Shown here in pieces: positions 42,116 to 49,326 of a stretch of 49,326 nucleotides of DNA. Position 1 is the stretch's first letter, and each line of letters begins with the position of its first letter. Position numbers and translations under genes: made by a program. Source of the stretch: Agromyces albus (GTDB lineage: Bacteria; Actinomycetota; Actinomycetes; Actinomycetales; Microbacteriaceae). The stretch lies in NCBI RefSeq assembly GCF_004134825.1, contig NZ_SDPN01000030.1, positions 1 to 49,326 on the forward strand, written 5' to 3'. The notes beneath the pieces were generated by a model that ran no database searches, was not told the origin of the DNA, and saw only the letters and a program-made list of their open reading frames with translations.

Positions 42116-44554
42116 TCAGGCGCCGGTCGTGCGCGCCCGTCGCCGGATCATGAACACCAGGCCGCCTGCGCCGAGGAGCAGGAGGGCGAGCCACATGCCG
42201 CTCGCGAGGTCCACGCCCGTGATGGCGAGCGGGGGTCGCAGCGTGTTGGTGATCGCACACACGATCTCGTCACCGGGCGCGACCTCGAAGTCGGCCGGAT
42301 CGATCTTGACCGGGGCTCCTCCGCTCGCGGGGGTGACCTCGCAGGTCATCGGCCCGGCTGTCCAGCTGCCGGTGACCTTCGTCTCCTCGATCGAGTAGCG
42401 GTTGCCGGCGTCGACGAGGTCGAAGACGGCCGTTGCGCTGCCACTCACCGTCGTCACCTCACGAGTGCGCGGGTCGCCGTCGGAGCCGAGCTCCGTGAGC
42501 ACGAACCCGAAGGTGCCGTTGCCGCCCACTGCCGACTTCTTGACCGTGACGGATCCAGGGTTCGCCTCGTTCGTGAACACGCAGCTCACGACCTCGCCGG
42601 CACCGAGCTCGATCGTGGTGCCGTCTCCGTCGACCACGCCGCAGGAGATGCCGTCGAGCGTCCAGCCGGCGGGCACGAGCTCGTCGACGGTGTAGGTGCC
42701 GGGCACGATGAAACCGGAGTTCCAGAAGTCCTCTTCGTCGTCCGTCGCGTCGTTGAGGGTGAAGTCGATCGGGCCCTCACCGCCGTCGAACGTGAACTCG
42801 AAGTCCTGGTCGAACTCGTTGGGCAGCGTCTCCTTGTCGACGAAGATGAGGCCGCGTTCGGTGTTCGTGAACGTGCACTCAACGGTTTCGCCGGCGTCGA
42901 GGTCGATCGCGGCCGAGAAGTCCTCGAGGTCCACGACCGTGCCGTCATCGGGATCGACGCACACGAGGTTCGTCGTGTCGTACCCCGTGAGCAGGTCCTC
43001 GCTCACGTCGTACGCTCCGGGAACGAGGTTGTCGAAGGTCGCCGTTCCGAACCCGTTGACCGTCTCGATCGAGAAGTCGCCCAGGGCGTCGCTCGAGAAG
43101 TCGAACTCGGCGTCGTTGACGCCTTCGACGAGCTTGTTGATGACGATTGCGCCCTGCTGTTCGTTGGTGAACACGCACGAGGCCGTCTCGCCCTCGATCG
43201 TCGTGACGGTCGCGCCGTCCTCGATCGCCGTCTCATCGGTGTCGCACGTCACGTCGACGAGGTCCCAGCCTTCAGGCACCGTCTCCGTGATGTCGACCTC
43301 CGCACCGGGAGCGAACTGGAACGTCTCGGACTCGCCGTCGCTGAGGTCGAACGCCGCGCCTTCGATGTCGAAGTCGAACACCTGGGTGGAGGCATCCGGC
43401 AGGGTCTGCTTCTCGACCGTCACGTATGACGTCGCGTTGGTGATCACGCAATCGGTGGTCTCGAGGCTGACGACCGGGAACGTCGTGCCGGTGGCCGCGC
43501 CGTTCTCGTAGAGCACGTAATCGACGCCGTCGGCCGTGCACACGATGGAGTAGAGCGACCACGGTACCTGGGCGGGGATGACCTCATCGAGCGTGAAGTC
43601 GTCGCCGGGCTCGACGTCGAAGTACGAGTCGGTCTCGTCGATGAGCAGGTCGCCGTCGATCGGGTCGTTCTCGCCGCCGGTGACGGTGTACTCGAAGAGC
43701 ACACTGCTGTCGAGGTCGAGATCGTTGAGCGATTCCTTCGTCACAGTGAGGAAGCCACACGTCGAGGGCGGAGTCACCGTGAGCGGGGCGACGTAGGCCT
43801 TCAGGTTGCCGTCGCCGCTGCCGCCGGTGATCGATCGCATGTACACGGTCGCCGCGTCCTCGGTGGGAGGGCAGCCGGGCTCGATGCCGGCAAGCTCGGT
43901 CAGGTCGAACCCGACCTCGAAGAACGTGCCACTCGGGCCGATGGCGCTCGCGAAGCCCGTCGTGTCGGTCGTGCAGTCACCCGGGTCGGAGTTCACGTCG
44001 TCGGGGTAATCAGCCTGATCGACGTACGGACAGAGCTGTCCGAGCGTCGGCGCGCTGCCGCCGGCCATGTTGATGTAGGCGACCACACCGCCCTCGTTGT
44101 GGAGCGGCTGCGGGGTGCCGTCGGGTGCGACGTTCTCACCCGCGAACGACAGGTCGATCGCGTACTTGCCGGTGCCGCTGTCGCCGGTGCGATCCCATGC
44201 CACATACAGGTAGTAGTGCCCGTCGACCACTCGCGCCAAGGTATACACCTTGGAGAAGTCGGCCTTGTCGGGTGTGGAACCGGCCGACGTCCAGGTCGCC
44301 GGGTCGTCGACGTCCTTCGAGCTGGCGCTGTACGTGCCGCCCTGTTCGGTGCTGGTGAAACCGATATCCGGCGTCAGCCAGTCATCGAATCCGTCACCGC
44401 AGTCCTGCTCCGTCAGGTTGCCGTCGATCTCGAAATCACCGAGATCACAAAGCGGGTCCGCGTACGCGGGCGCTGCGAAGGCGACTGGAGCGAACAGGCC
44501 GGCGACGAGAGCGCCGGCGGCGAGCAGCGCAGTGCGCTGGCGTCGTGAAAACAC
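42116..44554 (-). CDS. LAXTG surface protein with five stalk repeats (paralogue 3)
   Basis: An 812-residue wall protein. GTG 44554, six bases after AAGGGG, gives a signal peptide nearly identical to that of paralogue 2 (FSRRQRTALLAAGALVAGLF). The head (~33-270) is the most diverged of the three but keeps CDLGDFEIDGNLTEQDC, GGTYSASSKDVDDPATW and SAGSTPDK. Five stalk repeats follow, ending DCVITN, SCVFTN, ECTFTN, SCVFTN and VCAITN. The order corresponds to repeats 1, 3, A, B and E of the giant paralogue, as if its stalk were a subset. LAITG, a membrane helix and RRRARTTGA complete a sortase E-type signal. Probably intermediate in reach between the other two. The longer reading to 44611 crosses the ribosome binding site. 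Confidence 0.85.
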   Translation of the reverse strand: MFSRRQRTALLAAGALVAGLFAPVAFAAPAYADPLCDLGDFEIDGNLTEQDCGDGFDDWLTPDIGFTSTEQGGTYSASSKDVDDPATWTSAGSTPDKADFSKVYTLARVVDGHYYLYVAWDRTGDSGTGKYAIDLSFAGENVAPDGTPQPLHNEGGVVAYINMAGGSAPTLGQLCPYVDQADYPDDVNSDPGDCTTDTTGFASAIGPSGTFFEVGFDLTELAGIEPGCPPTEDAATVYMRSITGGSGDGNLKAYVAPLTVTPPSTCGFLTVTKESLNDLDLDSSVLFEYTVTGGENDPIDGDLLIDETDSYFDVEPGDDFTLDEVIPAQVPWSLYSIVCTADGVDYVLYENGAATGTTFPVVSLETTDCVITNATSYVTVEKQTLPDASTQVFDFDIEGAAFDLSDGESETFQFAPGAEVDITETVPEGWDLVDVTCDTDETAIEDGATVTTIEGETASCVFTNEQQGAIVINKLVEGVNDAEFDFSSDALGDFSIETVNGFGTATFDNLVPGAYDVSEDLLTGYDTTNLVCVDPDDGTVVDLEDFSAAIDLDAGETVECTFTNTERGLIFVDKETLPNEFDQDFEFTFDGGEGPIDFTLNDATDDEEDFWNSGFIVPGTYTVDELVPAGWTLDGISCGVVDGDGTTIELGAGEVVSCVFTNEANPGSVTVKKSAVGGNGTFGFVLTELGSDGDPRTREVTTVSGSATAVFDLVDAGNRYSIEETKVTGSWTAGPMTCEVTPASGGAPVKIDPADFEVAPGDEIVCAITNTLRPPLAITGVDLASGMWLALLLLGAGGLVFMIRRRARTTGA

Positions 44555-44560
44555 GTTGAA

Positions 44561-44646
44561 CCCCTTATGTGTTCGGATTCGCAGGCACCTCGGATGTGGT
44601 CCTGCGGCCACATAGTCGGGAGGCTATCCGAATCGAGGAGTCCTCG
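44561..44646 (-). promoter_or_regulatory. Structured leader of surface gene 3, covarying with that of gene 2
   Basis: On the minus strand TTCGGAT/ATCCGAA (44626-44632 with 44572-44578) encloses an inner stem CGCAGG/CCTGCG (44601-44606 with 44580-44585). In gene 2 this inner stem is CACAGG/CCTGTG, a compensatory A-U to G-C change. CTCCT (complement of 44636-44640) can pair with the ribosome binding site AGGGG (complement of 44561-44565), or instead form CGAGG-ACT-CCTCG (44634-44646). Confidence 0.55.
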
Positions 44647-44843
44647 ATATGGCCCAGATCGCCGCGAATACTCGGCGAAAGCGCTCGCGTGATCCGGCCG
44701 ATGCAACACTGATCGCCGAATGGGGGACGCCCTCGCGATCGCGCCTCGACGGCCGCCCACGAAGGGCAGGTTTGACGCTCATCGCCGGGGCCGACGCTCC
44801 CTCGCAGGGAATGCCCGAGCTGCGATTCGGGGGACACCGCGGC

Positions 44844-44859
44844 GTTACCGAATCGTGAT
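44844..44859 (-). promoter_or_regulatory. Direct-repeat box, 290 bases before surface gene 3
   Basis: GTTAC-CGAATC-GTGAT, matching the boxes at 33011 and 42034 in half-site spacing and in the CNAATC spacer, at almost the same distance from the start codon. Confidence 0.4.
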
Positions 44860-44884
44860 AAACGCCGTGTCCCCAAAAAGGGGA

Positions 44885-45034
44885 TCAGCCTCCGGTGACG
44901 ATGCCCCAGATGCCGGAGCCCAGCAGGTACAAGCCGATCGCGCCGACGATGATCCAGATCGCGAGGCGCGTGTTCGACGGTCGCTTCGGGTCGCCCTCGG
45001 GCTGGAGCTCGTTCTTCGGCAGGTAGTCGTTCAT
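44885..45034 (-). CDS. 49-aa single-pass membrane protein coupled to lysS
   Basis: ATG 45034 overlaps the lysS stop by one base (TGATG), and the frame runs 49 codons to TGA at 44885. The product begins MNDYLPKNELQPEGDPKR, a polar head, and then has one helix (LAIWIIVGAIGLYLLGSGIW) ending GIVTGG. The overlap with an essential gene and the clean hydrophobic profile argue that it is real. I know no function; proteins of this form trail lysS in related actinobacteria only as far as memory serves. Confidence 0.7.
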   Translation of the reverse strand: MNDYLPKNELQPEGDPKRPSNTRLAIWIIVGAIGLYLLGSGIWGIVTGG

Positions 45035-46551
45035 CACTTCACCAGGGGGAACAGGATCGTCTCGCGGATGCCGAGGCCGGTCAGTGCCATGAGCAGACGA
45101 TCGATGCCCATGCCCATGCCGCCCGTCGGGGGCATGCCGAACTCGAGTGCACGCAGGAACTCCTCATCGAGGCGCATCGCCTCGAGGTCGCCGCCGGCGG
45201 CGAGTTTCGCCTGCTCGACGAAGCGCTCGCGCTGCACGACGGGGTCGACGAGCTCGGAGTAGCCGGTCGCGAGCTCGAAGCCGCGGATGTAGAGGTCCCA
45301 CTTCTCGACGACGCCGGGCAGCCGCCGGTGCTGGCGCACGAGCGGGCTCGTGTCGAGCGGGAAGTCCATGACGAACGTCGGGCGCTCGAGTCCGGTCTTC
45401 ACATGGTGCTCCCAGAGCTCCTCGACGTACTTGCCGGGCAGCGGGTGGTCGATCTCGATGCCCACCGCAGCGGCGAGCTCGGCGAGCCGGGACATCGGGG
45501 TCTCGGGCGTGATCTCTTCACCCACCGCCTCGGAGAGCGAACCGTACATGGAGATGCGCGCCCAGTCGCCGCCGAGGTCGAACTCGGTGCCGTCGGCCCA
45601 CGTCACGACGTGCGAGCCGTTCGTGGCGATCGCGGCATCCTGGATCAGCTGCTGGGTGAGGTCGGCGATCGTGTTGTAGTCGCCGTAGGCCTCGTAGGCC
45701 TCGAGCATCGCGAACTCGGGGCTGTGCGTCGAGTCGGCACCCTCATTGCGGAAGTTGCGGTTGATCTCGTAGACCCGCTCGATGCCGCCCACGACGGCGC
45801 GCTTGAGGTAGAGCTCGGGCGCGATGCGCAGGTAGAGCTCGGTGTCGAACGCATTCGAGGTGGTCACGAACGGACGAGCGGATGCCCCGCCGTGCATCAC
45901 CTGCAGCATCGGCGTCTCGACCTCGATGAAGCCGAGCGAGTCGAACGTGCGGCGGAGGCTCGCGTTCACCTTGGCGCGGTCGAGGACGTTGCGCCGTGCC
46001 TGGTCGCGCGCGATGAGGTCGAGGTAACGGCTGCGCACCCGGGTCTCTTCGGAGAGCTCGTTGTGCAGGTTCGGCAGCGGCAGGATCGCCTTCGCGGCGA
46101 TGCGCCATTCCTTCACCATGACCGAGAGCTCGCCGCGGCGGCTCGTGATGACCTCGCCCGCGATGAACACGTGGTCGCCGAGGTCGACGAGTTCCTTCCA
46201 CTCGGCGAGGGACTCCTCCCCCACCTCGGCGAGCGACACCATCGCCTGGATTCGGCTGCCGTCACCGGACTGCAGCGTGGCGAAGCAGAGCTTGCCGGTA
46301 TTGCGGGAGTACACGACGCGCCCCGCGAGGCCGACCTGTTCGCCGCTCGCCTCGTCGACCCCGAGGCCCACGAAGCGATCGCGCACATCGGGGATCGTCG
46401 TCGTGATCGGGAGGCGAACGGGGTAGGCACCGAGTCCGAGGTCGTCGGATGCGGCGATCAGCCGCTCGCGCTTGGCGAGTCGCACGGCCTTCTGCTCCGA
46501 GATCTCCTCGGCTGTGGGCTCGGTTGCGGCATCCGTCTGGGTGTCGGTCAT
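45034..46551 (-). CDS. lysS: Lysyl-tRNA synthetase, class II
   Basis: A 505-residue class IIb synthetase that charges tRNA-Lys. The N-terminal OB fold for the anticodon (~60-170) contains LAGRVVYSRNTGKLCFATLQ. In the catalytic core, motif 2 is YEINRNFRNEGADSTHSPEF and motif 3 is GGMGMGIDRLLMALTG. Length is normal. ATG 46551 has only a weak GAGAG upstream. It lies 97 bases downstream of panC on the same strand and upstream of the 49-aa membrane protein, as part of a probable operon starting with the PH-domain gene. Confidence 0.96.
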   Translation of the reverse strand: MTDTQTDAATEPTAEEISEQKAVRLAKRERLIAASDDLGLGAYPVRLPITTTIPDVRDRFVGLGVDEASGEQVGLAGRVVYSRNTGKLCFATLQSGDGSRIQAMVSLAEVGEESLAEWKELVDLGDHVFIAGEVITSRRGELSVMVKEWRIAAKAILPLPNLHNELSEETRVRSRYLDLIARDQARRNVLDRAKVNASLRRTFDSLGFIEVETPMLQVMHGGASARPFVTTSNAFDTELYLRIAPELYLKRAVVGGIERVYEINRNFRNEGADSTHSPEFAMLEAYEAYGDYNTIADLTQQLIQDAAIATNGSHVVTWADGTEFDLGGDWARISMYGSLSEAVGEEITPETPMSRLAELAAAVGIEIDHPLPGKYVEELWEHHVKTGLERPTFVMDFPLDTSPLVRQHRRLPGVVEKWDLYIRGFELATGYSELVDPVVQRERFVEQAKLAAGGDLEAMRLDEEFLRALEFGMPPTGGMGMGIDRLLMALTGLGIRETILFPLVK

Positions 46552-46648
46552 CGTTCACTCTCGATTCGCGGAAACATGCGTGCACCAGCCTAGGCGCTCT
46601 GCGCAGAGAGGAACCGGTGAAGCCCGCCGCCTGCGGAGCCCTCAGCCC

Positions 46649-47527
46649 TCAGCGGGCGGGACCGACGTCGACGAACGTGTTGTCGATGAGGCGCGTCGTG
46701 CCCACGACGGCGGCGACGAGCACGAGTGCGCGGCCGCGGAAGTCGTCGCCGATGGGCAGCAGCGTGTCGGGATCGACGACGACGAAGTAGTCGAGGCTCG
46801 CGCCGTCGTGGTCGCCGAAAGCAGCGACCCCCTCGGCGAGCAACTCTCCTGCACCCTGCGCGGCCGCGGCATCCGCTGCCCGCAAGGACTCGGCGAGGGT
46901 GAGCGCCGCCGCGCGCTGGGCGTCGTCGAGGAAGCGGTTGCGGCTCGAGAGCGCGAGTCCATCGGGCTCGCGCACGGTCGGCACCGCCACGATCTCGACC
47001 GGCGCATCGAGGTCGGCGACCATGCGGGTGACGAGGAACACCTGCTGCGCGTCCTTCTGCCCGAACACCGCGATGTCGGGTTGCGCGATGTTGAAGAGCT
47101 TCGCGACGACCGTGAGCATGCCGTTGAAGTGGCCGGGTCGCGATGCGCCCTCGTAGCGGTCGCCGATCGGGCCGGCATTCACGGTCGTGCCGTCGACGGC
47201 GCCGCGCGGGTACATCTCGTCGACGGCGGGAGCGAAGACGAAGTCGACGCCGAGTTCGGTGAGTGCGGCGACATCCGATTCGAGGCTTCGGGGATACCGG
47301 TCGAGGTCTTCACCGGGCCCGAACTGCCGAGGGTTGACGAAGATCGACACGACGACGACGTCGGCGAGCTCGCGCGCGCGGCGCACGAGTGCGAGGTGAC
47401 CGGCGTGCAGGGCGCCCATGGTGGGCACGAGGGCGACGGATGCACCGTCGGCGCGTCGCTCGGCGAGCAACCGGCGCAACTCGGCGATCGTCGGCACGGT
47501 GCGCGTGCCCGCCGTGACCTCGGTCAC
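46649..47527 (-). CDS. panC: Pantothenate synthetase
   Basis: A 292-residue enzyme that joins pantoate and beta-alanine using ATP, the last step of vitamin B5 synthesis. The nucleotidylyltransferase motif is MGALHAGHLALVRRAR (HAGH is the HIGH-type site). VDFVFAPAVDEMYPRG, GHFNGMLTVVAKLFNI, FGQKDAQQ and LALSSRNRFLDDAQR (KMSKS-like) follow in the family order. GTG 47527 overlaps the stop of the DUF2520 gene by four bases (GTGA). Cotranscription with a Rossmann/DUF2520 protein is common in actinobacteria. Confidence 0.96.
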   Translation of the reverse strand: MTEVTAGTRTVPTIAELRRLLAERRADGASVALVPTMGALHAGHLALVRRARELADVVVVSIFVNPRQFGPGEDLDRYPRSLESDVAALTELGVDFVFAPAVDEMYPRGAVDGTTVNAGPIGDRYEGASRPGHFNGMLTVVAKLFNIAQPDIAVFGQKDAQQVFLVTRMVADLDAPVEIVAVPTVREPDGLALSSRNRFLDDAQRAAALTLAESLRAADAAAAQGAGELLAEGVAAFGDHDGASLDYFVVVDPDTLLPIGDDFRGRALVLVAAVVGTTRLIDNTFVDVGPAR

Positions 47528-48285
47528 CCGCCACCTCCCAGCGGCCGGTCGGTTCCGGCCTCGTCGATCGTACCGGCACCGTCGGCGAAGGGGCCGCTGT
47601 CGTGGCGGGCGAGGGCGTTCTCGACGGCGCTGCGCACGAGCGGAGCGAGCACCGCGCCCGAGCGACCCACACCGATGCCGTCGAGGAGCTCGCTCGCCTG
47701 GTCGACGATCGCGCTCGAGAACGAGACGGCCGTGTCGATCGCCTCGGCGTACGCCGCCCGATCGGCCTCGGCGACGATGAACGGCTCGCCGCCCATCTCG
47801 ACCACGAGGGCCTGGCCGATCGGCAGCACCGGCGCCGGGGCCGTGACGGCGAACCAGGTGCCCGGCAGTCGGGCGAGGTCGATCGTCGTGCCGGTGAAGG
47901 TCATCGCGGGGTGCACCGCGAGCGGGATGGCTCCCGCTCGTCGCGCCGGGTCGAGCACGCCTGCGCCGTAGCGCGCGGCGGTGTGCAGCACGAGCTGCCC
48001 TGGTTGCCAGGCGCCGGCCTCGGCGAGCCCTGCGACGAGCTGCTCGAGCTCGTCGGCCGGCACGGCGAGCAGCACGAGCTCGCTGCGCTCGACGATCTCG
48101 GGGATGGGGAGCACCGGAACGGCGGGCAGCATCGCGGCGGCTCGATCGCGGCTCGACTGCGAGACCGCGGCGATACCCGTGAGCGCGTGCCCGGCGCCCG
48201 CGAGGGCTGCCGCGAGCACCGCTCCGACCCGGCCTGCGCCGATCGTGCCGACGCCGAGTCGCCCCGCGCGGGACTCAACGGGCAT
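47524..48285 (-). CDS. Rossmann-like/DUF2520 domain protein
   Basis: A 253-residue two-domain protein. The N-terminal Rossmann fold has VGTIGAGRVGAVLAAALAGAG and LVLLAVPADELEQLV, as in NADP-dependent 6-phosphogluconate or ketopantoate reductase-like enzymes. The C-terminal helical DUF2520 part begins near AIPLAVHPAMTFTG. The position directly before panC suggests a role in pantothenate synthesis, possibly reduction of ketopantoate, but this is inference. ATG 48285 overlaps the PH-domain gene by 11 bases; the longer reading from 48378 is rejected because it would lie deep in that gene. Confidence 0.85.
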   Translation of the reverse strand: MPVESRAGRLGVGTIGAGRVGAVLAAALAGAGHALTGIAAVSQSSRDRAAAMLPAVPVLPIPEIVERSELVLLAVPADELEQLVAGLAEAGAWQPGQLVLHTAARYGAGVLDPARRAGAIPLAVHPAMTFTGTTIDLARLPGTWFAVTAPAPVLPIGQALVVEMGGEPFIVAEADRAAYAEAIDTAVSFSSAIVDQASELLDGIGVGRSGAVLAPLVRSAVENALARHDSGPFADGAGTIDEAGTDRPLGGGG

Positions 48286-49326
48286 CTGCGACCTCGCTCG
48301 TCTCGGTGGGCGTGCCCGGCCCGGTGACCGCACCCCAGTGATGGGATGTGTCGCTCGCGGCCCGCTCGACCGCTTCATCGGCGAGTCGCTCGAAGAGCGC
48401 TTCCGCTTCGGCGCGCTCGGCGATCGGCAGGCCCGCGGCGATCGGGCCCGCGACGGTATGGATGCGCACGGTCGCCAGCCCGAGCATCCGCTGGATCGGC
48501 CCGCTCGTCACCGCCACCGACTGCATGCGGGCGAGCGGCACGAGCGTGAGGCTGCGAGCGATCGCGCCGTGACGGATGAGGGCGACGCCCGCCGTGGCGG
48601 CCCAGCCGATGCGTCGCCACGAGAACGGCCGAAGCCAGGCGCCGCGCCGGGGCGTGCGTGAGAATCCGCCCTCGCCGTCGCGGCCCGTGAGGCCGGCGTC
48701 GAGCAGGGGGTCGACAGCGGATGCGGCATCCGGGAGCAGCAGCGCAAGCACTCGATGCACGTCGGCGACGGTGCCGACGGGCAGCACGAGCGTGCGCTGG
48801 GCGGCGTCGTTCGACGAGCTCACCGACTGGCCGGCGACGTTGATGCGGATCGACCACCAGCCGAACGGGCGCCAGAGCAGCCACTGCGTCGCCTCGATCG
48901 CGTGGACGCGGCCGGGCGGGATGGTCTGGTTGCCCGTCGAGAGCAATCCGTGACCGATGCGCACACCGTCGGGCGTGCCCGCGATCGAGTACCGCAGCGA
49001 CTTCGTGATGCGGGTCCACATGTAGCTGAAGAGACCGATCGCCGCCGGGACGAAAGTGAACAGCACCCAGAACTGGCCGGTCGCGAACCCGACGATGATG
49101 ATCGCGATGAAGATCGCGATCCAGACGGTGGCGCCGCCGAGCAGCGTCGAGGCGATGACCCGCCCGAGCGGAAGATGCACGACGGACTCGGGCGGAGCGA
49201 GGTCGGGGTCGAGCTCGGGGGCGAGGAACTCGTCGACGCGCTGGCCGACGAGCGCGCCCGCGCGGGCGGCGGCCGTGCGGCGAGCTGCCGCGGCCTCGGG
49301 CGTCTCCCCCTCGAGGTCGAGCTGCC
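48275..49326 (-). CDS. PH domain (bPH2/YdbT-like) membrane protein, 5' part outside window
   Basis: The open frame enters from the right edge (QLDLEGETPEAAAARR) and continues through a GTG at 49180 that is probably internal, so about 350 C-terminal residues are visible. Paired helices (VWIAIFIAIIIVGFATGQF and LFTFVPAAIGLFSYMW) are followed by a bPH2 beta-rich segment with YSIAGTPDGVRIGHGLLS and TIPPGRVHAIEATQWLLWRP; a second such segment has LTLVPLARMQSVAVTSG and LGLATVRIHTVAGP. This alternation of helices and bPH2 domains is YdbT-like. The role is unknown, perhaps in the envelope. It overlaps the DUF2520 gene. Confidence 0.82.
   Translation of the reverse strand, partial: QLDLEGETPEAAAARRTAAARAGALVGQRVDEFLAPELDPDLAPPESVVHLPLGRVIASTLLGGATVWIAIFIAIIIVGFATGQFWVLFTFVPAAIGLFSYMWTRITKSLRYSIAGTPDGVRIGHGLLSTGNQTIPPGRVHAIEATQWLLWRPFGWWSIRINVAGQSVSSSNDAAQRTLVLPVGTVADVHRVLALLLPDAASAVDPLLDAGLTGRDGEGGFSRTPRRGAWLRPFSWRRIGWAATAGVALIRHGAIARSLTLVPLARMQSVAVTSGPIQRMLGLATVRIHTVAGPIAAGLPIAERAEAEALFERLADEAVERAASDTSHHWGAVTGPGTPTETSEVADAR

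Larger units (their letters stand above)
44555..44884. other. Gene-free control region of surface gene 3
   Basis: About 330 bases with no gene. It mirrors the region upstream of surface gene 2: structured leader near the start (44561-44646), GGGGGAC at 44722-44728 and 44829-44835, the direct-repeat box (44844-44859), and TGTCCCC followed by AAAAAGGGG (44868-44883), which may also serve as the terminator of the lysS operon ending at 44885. Confidence 0.6.

Noticed and set aside
46552..46648. Terminator or promoter between panC and lysS
   Set aside because: Only a weak CCCGC/GCGGG inverted repeat is visible; the genes could be one operon and I cannot decide.
48275..49180. Treating the PH-domain gene as complete from GTG 49180
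   Set aside because: The frame stays open to the window edge with plausible coding sequence, and YdbT-like proteins have further domains upstream.

Overview
The window is about 70% G+C, with short actinobacterial spacers and many starts that lack a ribosome binding site and sit just downstream of a TANNNT box, which suggests leaderless transcription. clpC, radA, a panC-lysS operon, a second short YidC and LAXTG sorting signals together point to the Actinomycetota. An Agromyces-like member of the Microbacteriaceae is my best guess, but it is an inference. I see no phage, insertion sequence, CRISPR array or rRNA. The stretch looks like ordinary chromosome with accessory secretion and surface genes.

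Layout. 1-2.4 kb: a partial FAD oxidoreductase, a GlsB/YeaQ-type membrane protein, and a short YidC paralogue with a small partner. 2.5-6.9 kb: a large secreted GH43-like galactanase behind a LacI-type palindrome. 6.9-10.5 kb: two Gfo/Idh/MocA oxidoreductases and a ThuA protein in one overlapping operon, then a divergent PadR regulator. 11-12.2 kb: a DinB2-like Y-family polymerase with an altered steric gate. 12.2-15 kb: an AMP-ligase/carrier/membrane acyltransferase fusion behind a candidate iron box. 15-16.3 kb: a TetR regulator with a paired SMR transporter. 17.2-19.3 kb: a secreted HNH nuclease carrying wall-binding repeats. 19.3-26.5 kb: tRNA-Ser(CGA), an SGNH hydrolase, radA, small genes, an N-acetyltransferase of the ArgA type, and clpC with a candidate ClgR site.

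26.6-32.7 kb and 40.5-44.6 kb hold three paralogous LAXTG surface proteins (2028, 405 and 812 aa). They share an N-terminal head and differ in the number of stalk repeats (15, 1 and 5). Between them lie a DUF2975/HTH pair, a lipoprotein, a pirin, a GH2 beta-galactosidase and cardiolipin synthase. 44.9-49.3 kb is a housekeeping operon on the minus strand: PH-domain protein, DUF2520 protein, panC, lysS and a 49-aa membrane protein.

The most unusual signal is the shared control region of the three surface genes. Each has a GTTAC-N6-GTTAC-like direct repeat about 275-290 bases before the start and nearby GGGGGAC motifs. The two shorter genes also share a duplicated leader that folds into a hairpin with one compensatory pair change and that could hide the ribosome binding site. 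This suggests coordinated, possibly RNA-mediated, switching of surface stalks. Separately, the sequence GGATGCC/GGCATCC is strongly over-represented and recurs inside intergenic hairpins. All boxes, counts and folds here were found by eye.
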